64,000 nt of DNA, taken from NCBI RefSeq assembly GCF_043789415.1, contig NZ_JBDLLW010000001.1, positions 2,065,787 to 2,129,786 on the forward strand, in the 5' to 3' direction. The number at the start of each line of letters is the position of its first letter. Within the stretch, counting starts at the first letter, position 1. Of the stretch, positions 59,618 to 64,000 are shown one piece after another. Both the position numbers and the translations under genes were made by a program. The notes beneath the pieces are model-generated. The model ran no database searches and had not been told where the DNA came from. It was given only the letters and a program-made list of their open reading frames with translations. Source of the DNA: Renibacterium sp043789415 (GTDB lineage: Bacteria > Actinomycetota > Actinomycetes > Actinomycetales > Micrococcaceae).

Positions 59618-60913
59618 ATGTTGCATTTTGGCTGGTTCGTCGGGCACGGCTTCGGCGTGCAGGGCTGGGGGACTCCCGGTTATTCACTCGGTTACGACTG
59701 GAAACGACCCGAGATCTATCAGGACGCCGTCCGGCACTTCGAGAGGTCCGGCCTGGATCTTTTCATCATCGAGGACTCGCTCACGGTGCCCGACACCTAC
59801 GGCGGCAGCTCCGAGGTGTCTCTGGCGCAGGCCTCTTTCGCACCCAAACACGACCCACTCGCCCTGGTGCCCTTGCTCCTCGCCGCGACCCAGAACCTCG
59901 GCATCGTGCCCACGGTCAGCGCTTCGTTCTATCCGCCCTTTACCGCCGCCCGATTACTGGCGACTCTGCAGCACTTCTCGAATCGGCAACTGGGCTGGAA
60001 TGTCGTCACCTCGGGGAGCGATCTGGCCGCGCAGAACTATGGGCTGGATCAGCAGATCGAGCATGACACCCGTTATGAAAAGGCCGAGGAATTCGTCGAT
60101 GTAGTCCGCAAGCTCTGGCGCAGCTGGGAGCCCGAGGCCATTGTCGAAGATACAGCGAACGGGGTCTACGCCGATCATCGCAAGGTAACTCCGATCCATC
60201 ACCAAGGCGAATTCTTCCGGGTGCGGGGTCCTTTGAACACTGCGCCACTGCCGGAGGAGCCGGTGCTCGTGCAAGCCGGTGCTTCGCCTCGCGGCCGGGC
60301 TTTCGCCGGCGGCCACGCCGACGTCGCACTCGCGCTGGCACGCGGCGTCGAAGGCATGAAGAACTACCGGGACTCCATCCGGGCGGAGGCGGTGGCCAGA
60401 GGTCGGTCGGCGGACGACGTCAAAGTGCTTTTCGTGCTCAAGCCCACGGTGGTCTCTTCGCGGGCGGAAGCGGAGGATCTCCGGGCACAGCGGGAAGCCC
60501 TGACGCAGCGCGATATCGACAGCCAATTGAACTCGATCTCTTATCTCTCGGTGATCGACTTCAAGAAATTCGATCTCGATGAGCCGTTGCCAAGCCTCAC
60601 TACGAACAGCAATCAGGGAACCCTTGAGCACTTCGCTTCCGCGGCTCCCGCCGGCTCCACGCTGCGTGAGATCCTGCGCAAACGCAGCGGTGGAGCTGGG
60701 GACAGCATCATCGGCACGCCCGAAGAGATTGCGGACTATTTGGAGGAAACCGGTGAAGCCGTGGGCGGTGACGGGTTCCTGTTCTCCGGCTTCGTCGATC
60801 CCTCGACGGTGCACGGAGTACTTGATCGCTTGGTCCCGGTGCTGCGTCATCGCGGTCTGCTGAGGAGCAGCTTCGGCGATGGGGGATTCCGGGCGAATCT
60901 GCGGGACTTCTGA
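59618..60913 (+). CDS. LLM class flavin-dependent monooxygenase (NtaA/SnaA/DszA family)
   Basis: A 431-residue FMN-dependent oxygenase of the luciferase-like superfamily. Marks of the NtaA/SnaA/DszA branch are an N-terminal strand HFGWFVGHGFGVQGW, FFxxFD-like GLDLFIIEDSLTVPDTYGG, LGIVPTVSASFYPPFTAARLLATLQHFSNRQLGWNVVTSGSD, and PVLVQAGASPRGRAFAGGHADV. Relatives oxidise sulfones, sulfonates, nitrilotriacetate or heteroaromatic compounds with FMNH2 supplied by a reductase; no reductase gene is adjacent. It is the first gene of a trio coupled by a TGATG junction. The substrate is unknown. Confidence 0.88.
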   Translation: MLHFGWFVGHGFGVQGWGTPGYSLGYDWKRPEIYQDAVRHFERSGLDLFIIEDSLTVPDTYGGSSEVSLAQASFAPKHDPLALVPLLLAATQNLGIVPTVSASFYPPFTAARLLATLQHFSNRQLGWNVVTSGSDLAAQNYGLDQQIEHDTRYEKAEEFVDVVRKLWRSWEPEAIVEDTANGVYADHRKVTPIHHQGEFFRVRGPLNTAPLPEEPVLVQAGASPRGRAFAGGHADVALALARGVEGMKNYRDSIRAEAVARGRSADDVKVLFVLKPTVVSSRAEAEDLRAQREALTQRDIDSQLNSISYLSVIDFKKFDLDEPLPSLTTNSNQGTLEHFASAAPAGSTLREILRKRSGGAGDSIIGTPEEIADYLEETGEAVGGDGFLFSGFVDPSTVHGVLDRLVPVLRHRGLLRSSFGDGGFRANLRDF

Positions 60914-62430
60914 TGACCTTCGTGCTCGACGCCGGACGGGTCAGCCTAGCCGCATTCCTCGAGGCTGTCGCCGATGAAGGGCAGCAGATCGAGATCACAC
61001 CCGCAGCCTGGCAAGTGATTCACCGCGCCCGGGAGCTTGTCGAGCGCACCGCTGATTCGGGGGAACTAGTCTATGGGCTGAATACTCTCCTCGGCTCCGG
61101 GCGGAATACCGAGGTTCAGGCCGAGCAACTGCTGGCCTACCAAGTTCAGGTGGTCAGGTATCACGCGAGCGGTGTCGGCTCCTTCCTGAGCAAGCAGGAG
61201 AGCCGGTCGCTGATCCTCGCCCGTCTGGTCGGGCTGAGCAGGGGCGGTGCCGGGGTGCATCGGGATGCCGTCGAGCAATACCTCCAGCTACTCAATCGAG
61301 GTGTCCATCCGGCTATTCCAAGGATCGGTTCGGTGGGGTCTTCCGACCTGACTCAACTGGCGGCCTTGGCCAGCGTCGCGATCGGCGAAGGGGAAGCATT
61401 TGACGATGCGGGAGAGCTCATCACCGGCGCTCAGGCCTTGCAGGCGGTCGGGCTGCGGCCTTTGGCCTTGCGACCGCTTGAGGGTCTCGCCCTGATCAGC
61501 GCCAACTCCTATTCGATCGGCGTCGGCGCGCTGCTATATGCACGGCTCGAGCACCTAGCGGAAGTGGCTGATACTGCTCTTGCGGTTTCCCTCGAAGCGG
61601 TTGGGCGTTATGCGGACAGCGCCGGCTTGGGTGCTTATTCGGCGGTGATAGCTGCGGCTAAAGATTCTCCGGGAACCGCAGCGAGCAGTGCCAGAATCCG
61701 CGGGCTGCTCCGTGGCAGCGAGCTGGGAAATCCGGAACGCAGGGCCAGTGTGCAGGATCCGCTCTCCTTCAGATCCGCCCCGCAGACCCACGGCGCCCTG
61801 CGCCGACAGCTCGGTCAGCTCGCCGAGCTGCTCGACGTCGAACTCAATGCGAGAGCGGAAAATCCGCTGGTTGATCTGGAGAGCGGCAGTTTGCACTCCG
61901 GCGGCAATTTCCAGATCGTCGAGCTGGCGCTGAGTTTTGAATCGATCAGGATCGCGCTGGCGCATATCGGCATCATCAGTGAGCGGCGAATTGCGAAACT
62001 GTATCCGCCGCAGCGACTGATCCGGCAGGCAAAGCTGGCTGAATCCCAGGGAAGGGTGCTGCCCGAGGAGCTACCGGGCCTGCTCTGGTACTCGGCCGCT
62101 GCACTGCTCGCCGAGCTCAAGACCTTGGCGCAACCGGTGACGCTCGGGGCACCCAGCCTTTCCGCGGACGTGGAGGACCACTCGACCCTCGCACCACTGG
62201 CACTCCAGCACTTGCAGCGTTCAGTGGAAGTGCTCGAACAACTGCTCAGCATCGAACTGCTCACCGCTGTGTTTCTGCTCGTGCAACCGGGGGTGGAAGC
62301 GGGCGCGGGCGCTCTGGGCCTGGGAGTCATCGAACTGGTGCACCGCCTTGAGCCTCTTTTGCAGCAGAAGCTGTCAGCGGCAACCTTGGTCGATCGAGCG
62401 CGCGAAGAACTCTTCAGGAGGGTGTTGTGA
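60913..62430 (+). CDS. HAL/PAL-fold lyase lacking the canonical MIO triad
   Basis: A 505-residue protein of the aromatic amino acid ammonia-lyase family by overall pattern: ELVYGLNTLLGSG (Y54), HASGVGSFLS, PAIPRIGSVGSSDLTQLAAL, GEGEAF, EGLALISANSYS, QDPLSFRSAPQTHGAL, ENPLVDLESGSLHSGGNF and SERRIAKLYPP. The segment where histidine ammonia-lyase has G-A-S-G-D, whose Ala-Ser-Gly cyclises to the MIO prosthetic group, reads G-S-S-D here (residues 142-145). The catalytic Tyr of QDxYS is Leu284, and the LINGTQ Asn is shifted. A lyase using another mechanism, or a non-catalytic relative, is implied. It overlaps the next gene by 4 nt. Confidence 0.82.
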   Translation: MTFVLDAGRVSLAAFLEAVADEGQQIEITPAAWQVIHRARELVERTADSGELVYGLNTLLGSGRNTEVQAEQLLAYQVQVVRYHASGVGSFLSKQESRSLILARLVGLSRGGAGVHRDAVEQYLQLLNRGVHPAIPRIGSVGSSDLTQLAALASVAIGEGEAFDDAGELITGAQALQAVGLRPLALRPLEGLALISANSYSIGVGALLYARLEHLAEVADTALAVSLEAVGRYADSAGLGAYSAVIAAAKDSPGTAASSARIRGLLRGSELGNPERRASVQDPLSFRSAPQTHGALRRQLGQLAELLDVELNARAENPLVDLESGSLHSGGNFQIVELALSFESIRIALAHIGIISERRIAKLYPPQRLIRQAKLAESQGRVLPEELPGLLWYSAAALLAELKTLAQPVTLGAPSLSADVEDHSTLAPLALQHLQRSVEVLEQLLSIELLTAVFLLVQPGVEAGAGALGLGVIELVHRLEPLLQQKLSAATLVDRAREELFRRVL

Positions 62431-63461
62431 GTATCCAATTAAGCCCCGTGAAGACGCGGGTCGGGCCGCTAGCCCTGGTCGGCAATACGCCGCTCGTGGA
62501 GGTTCAGGGACTAGGTCTGCCAGCGGGTTGTGAGCGAAGCAGGGTTCTGCTGAAGCTGGAGTCCACCAACCCCGGCGGTTCGATCAAGGATCGCACCGCA
62601 CTCAATATGGTGCGCACGGCCGAGGCCTCGGGGGAGTTACGACCGGGGGCCACCATTGTGGAGAGCACCTCGGGAAACACCGGAGTCGGGCTGGCTTTGA
62701 TCGGTGCTCTCACAGGGCACCCGGTAATCATCATTACCGGTCAAGACACTTCTCAGGAGAAAATTGCCGCCCTCCGTCAGTACGGGGCCAGGGTTATCTT
62801 CGCCGATTGGCAGGCCCCGGTGGAATCTCCGGATAATCCACGGGCCATCGCGGAGCGCACCGCAGCGGAGATCTCAGAGGCCTGGCGGCCTCGGCAATTC
62901 GATAATTCAGCCAATCCGGCCGCCCATTATTCAGGCACCGGGCCGGAAATCTGGAAGCAGACGAGCGGCAGGGTGACGCATTTCGTAGCGGCGGTGGGCA
63001 CCGGGGGAACCGTGACCGGTACCGGCAGGTTCTTGAAGGAGCGGAGTCAAGGGGCGGTGCGAGTGATCGCCGCAGATCCGGAGGGATCGGTCTATTCCGG
63101 TGGATCGGCTGGCAAGGTGATCGTCGACGGCGTGGGCAATACCTGGCCCCGAGAACTCTGGCCCACCTCTTTTGATCCCGCGGTGGTCGACGAGTTCCGA
63201 AGGATCGACAACCAAGAGAGCTATACGGTGTTGCACTTCCTGAGGAACCGGCACGGTTTATTGCTAGGGCCCTCCTCCGGTCTAGCTCTGGCGGCTGCGC
63301 GACGAGTGGCCGCCGCGGCGCCAGATGGCTCGATCGTGGTAGCCATCGCCCCGGACACAGGCCGGAACTATCTCAGCAAGGCCTTCAACCTTGAATGGCT
63401 GGCCGAACAAAACATCACCCTCAGCTCTCAACTGCCCGATGTGGATCAGCTATCCCACTGA
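62427..63461 (+). CDS. Cysteine synthase / cystathionine beta-synthase family PLP enzyme
   Basis: The enzyme has 344 residues from GTG 62427. It is a fold-type II PLP enzyme with the PLP lysine in NPGGSIKDRTA (about K48), the substrate loop ESTSGNTGVGLAL, the phosphate-binding GTGGTVTGTGRFL and a late PSSGLALAAA. PEGSVYSGG and VDGVGNTWPRELW resemble cystathionine beta-synthase or CysK2-like proteins more than plain CysK. It probably joins a sulfur (or amine) nucleophile to activated serine. No CBS regulatory domain is present. The stop codon is formed by the left arm of repeat family 2, copy B. Confidence 0.88.
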   Translation: MSIQLSPVKTRVGPLALVGNTPLVEVQGLGLPAGCERSRVLLKLESTNPGGSIKDRTALNMVRTAEASGELRPGATIVESTSGNTGVGLALIGALTGHPVIIITGQDTSQEKIAALRQYGARVIFADWQAPVESPDNPRAIAERTAAEISEAWRPRQFDNSANPAAHYSGTGPEIWKQTSGRVTHFVAAVGTGGTVTGTGRFLKERSQGAVRVIAADPEGSVYSGGSAGKVIVDGVGNTWPRELWPTSFDPAVVDEFRRIDNQESYTVLHFLRNRHGLLLGPSSGLALAAARRVAAAAPDGSIVVAIAPDTGRNYLSKAFNLEWLAEQNITLSSQLPDVDQLSH

Positions 63462-63536
63462 GAGTGACGAAAGTTTCTGAAGTGACTGAGTTGTGACTAC
63501 TTTTCCCACAACAGCAACATTCAGTGGGACGGCTGG
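63446..63536. repeat. Repeat family 2, copy B: inverted TCCCACTGA-bounded element
   Basis: TCAGCTATCCCACTGA (63446-63461) faces TCAGTGGGACGGCTGG (63521-63536), pairing at 13 of 16 positions. An inner inverted pair, GTTGTG...CACAAC, gives a nested hairpin. The left arm encodes the last codons and stop of the upstream enzyme. It is related in arms, length and the internal GCAACAT to 38892-38982. Confidence 0.75.
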
Positions 63537-63648
63537 ACGCCAGTTCGGGTGGTGAGGTCCTTACCGGAGAAGCTCAGCGTGACTGGAGCTCCGGATCCCG
63601 GGGGATCCTTGTGTTCTAGGGGTTTTTACGGGAGCTGCAACCTCAGGT

Positions 63649-63677
63649 TTGTATTCCCGCAAAGGGGGTGGTACAGT
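63649..63677 (+). promoter_or_regulatory. Upstream rRNA operon promoter candidate
   Basis: TTGTAT (63649-63654) and TACAGT (63672-63677) are separated by exactly 17 bp. It lies 148 bp upstream of a better-matched promoter, in line with tandem rRNA promoters. Confidence 0.5.
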
Positions 63678-63801
63678 TAATTCCCGCGCCAAACGAACGA
63701 AATAATCGCTCGAAAAGCGCGAATCCTACGCTGAACAGCCCTTCTCGGGACTGATGAGGCATCTCGAAAATCGAGTCGAAAACGCCGGTGAAACCGACGA
63801 T

Positions 63802-63830
63802 TTGACAGTGAGAATCGAGAAGGGTAAGTT
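63802..63830 (+). promoter_or_regulatory. Main rRNA operon promoter
   Basis: A consensus TTGACA (63802-63807) and TAAGTT (63825-63830) are 17 bp apart. Transcription should begin near 63837. CarD, encoded in this window, acts on rRNA promoters in mycobacteria. Confidence 0.75.
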
Positions 63831-63837
63831 AGAAAAG

Positions 63838-64000
63838 TTGCTCCGAACAGCCGCGAAAAACGGTAAACGGAGTCAGCCTGTTGTTTGAGAACTCAATAGT
63901 GTGTTTTGTTTTTTGTTGATACCAATGTTTTTTGTTTTTGGTATTTGCTCATGGCTATTACACCCCTGTGTGGTGGTTGTGGGTTGATGCTGGGAAATGA
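63838..64000 (+). other. Pre-16S leader of an rRNA operon (16S lies beyond the window)
   Basis: The leader contains TTGTTTGAGAACTCAATAGTG at 63880-63900, the stretch found shortly before 16S in many actinobacteria and associated with antitermination and processing, then a T-rich segment. No mature 16S sequence (AGAGTTTGATC-type start) is reached. Apart from the promoters and repeat, 63537-63837 shows no gene. Confidence 0.8.

Overview
The window is chromosomal DNA of a moderately high-GC actinobacterium. A Micrococcaceae relative (Arthrobacter / Psychromicrobium / Renibacterium type) fits best. Pointers are CarD, SenX3-RegX3, the bacterial proteasome activator Bpa with its GQYL tail, the GlgE alpha-glucan pathway, an LpqE-CarD-IspD-IspF-CysS-RlmB gene order like that of mycobacteria, and an rRNA leader of actinobacterial type. 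The genus cannot be fixed without 16S or a database search. No prophage, integrase, transposase or CRISPR array was seen.

Layout. 1-5.6 kb: a LysR gene and a five-gene, tightly coupled minus-strand operon for a beta-oxidation-like route (CaiB-type CoA transferase, crotonase, acetoacetate-decarboxylase family enzyme, 3-hydroxyacyl-CoA dehydrogenase, acyl-CoA dehydrogenase cut by the window edge). It has no thiolase. 5.7-18.3 kb: a large secreted subtilase, an MHS-type MFS transporter, a sortase-anchored tripeptidyl-aminopeptidase-like hydrolase, an SDR39U1 epimerase plus TetR regulator, and the peptide/pyruvate carrier CstA with its small partner YbdD, controlled by twin palindromic operators. 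18.3-24.8 kb: an SDR, a DrrAB-like ABC exporter divergent from a NarL-type two-component system, a hotdog thioesterase, and a phage-like ImmA/XRE/XRE regulatory trio around an AT-rich divergent promoter. 24.9-32.9 kb: bpa and a helical partner gene whose 3' end runs into an opposite-strand tRNA-Thr(CGT), a HAD phosphatase, a lipoprotein TAP-like hydrolase, holB-tmk, a Cys/Met-metabolism PLP enzyme, a DUF2516 membrane protein and a methyltransferase. 33-38 kb: gpmA, phoU, senX3-regX3, ribokinase and an LpqE-like lipoprotein. 38.3-45.7 kb: carD, then ispD-ispF-cysS-rlmB-glgX followed by an extracytoplasmic RNase and its barstar-type inhibitor. 45.7-59.5 kb: alpha-glucan metabolism: GlgP, a divergent sugar ABC importer (no ATPase gene), GlgE, TreS and a maltokinase-GlgB fusion. 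59.6-63.5 kb: a translationally coupled trio of LLM flavin monooxygenase, HAL-fold lyase without the MIO triad, and cysteine-synthase/CBS-like enzyme. 63.5-64 kb: rRNA operon promoters and leader; 16S itself lies beyond the window.

How it works together. TreS makes maltose from trehalose, the maltokinase half of the fusion phosphorylates it, GlgE polymerises maltose-1-phosphate, the GlgB half branches the polymer, and GlgX/GlgP take it down again, with a LacI-type operator between glgP and the importer genes. The subtilase, two TAP-like peptidases and CstA look like a peptide-scavenging set. Two dispersed intergenic repeat families recur: long hairpins sharing the arm GCATCGAGTGCGGAGA, and roughly 90-bp elements bounded by inverted TCCCACTGA / TCAGTGGGA arms.

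The best candidates for something new are the LLM-lyase-cysteine-synthase operon, the thiolase-less oxidation operon ending in a decarboxylase, the Mak-GlgB fusion with a possible internal start, and the two repeat families.
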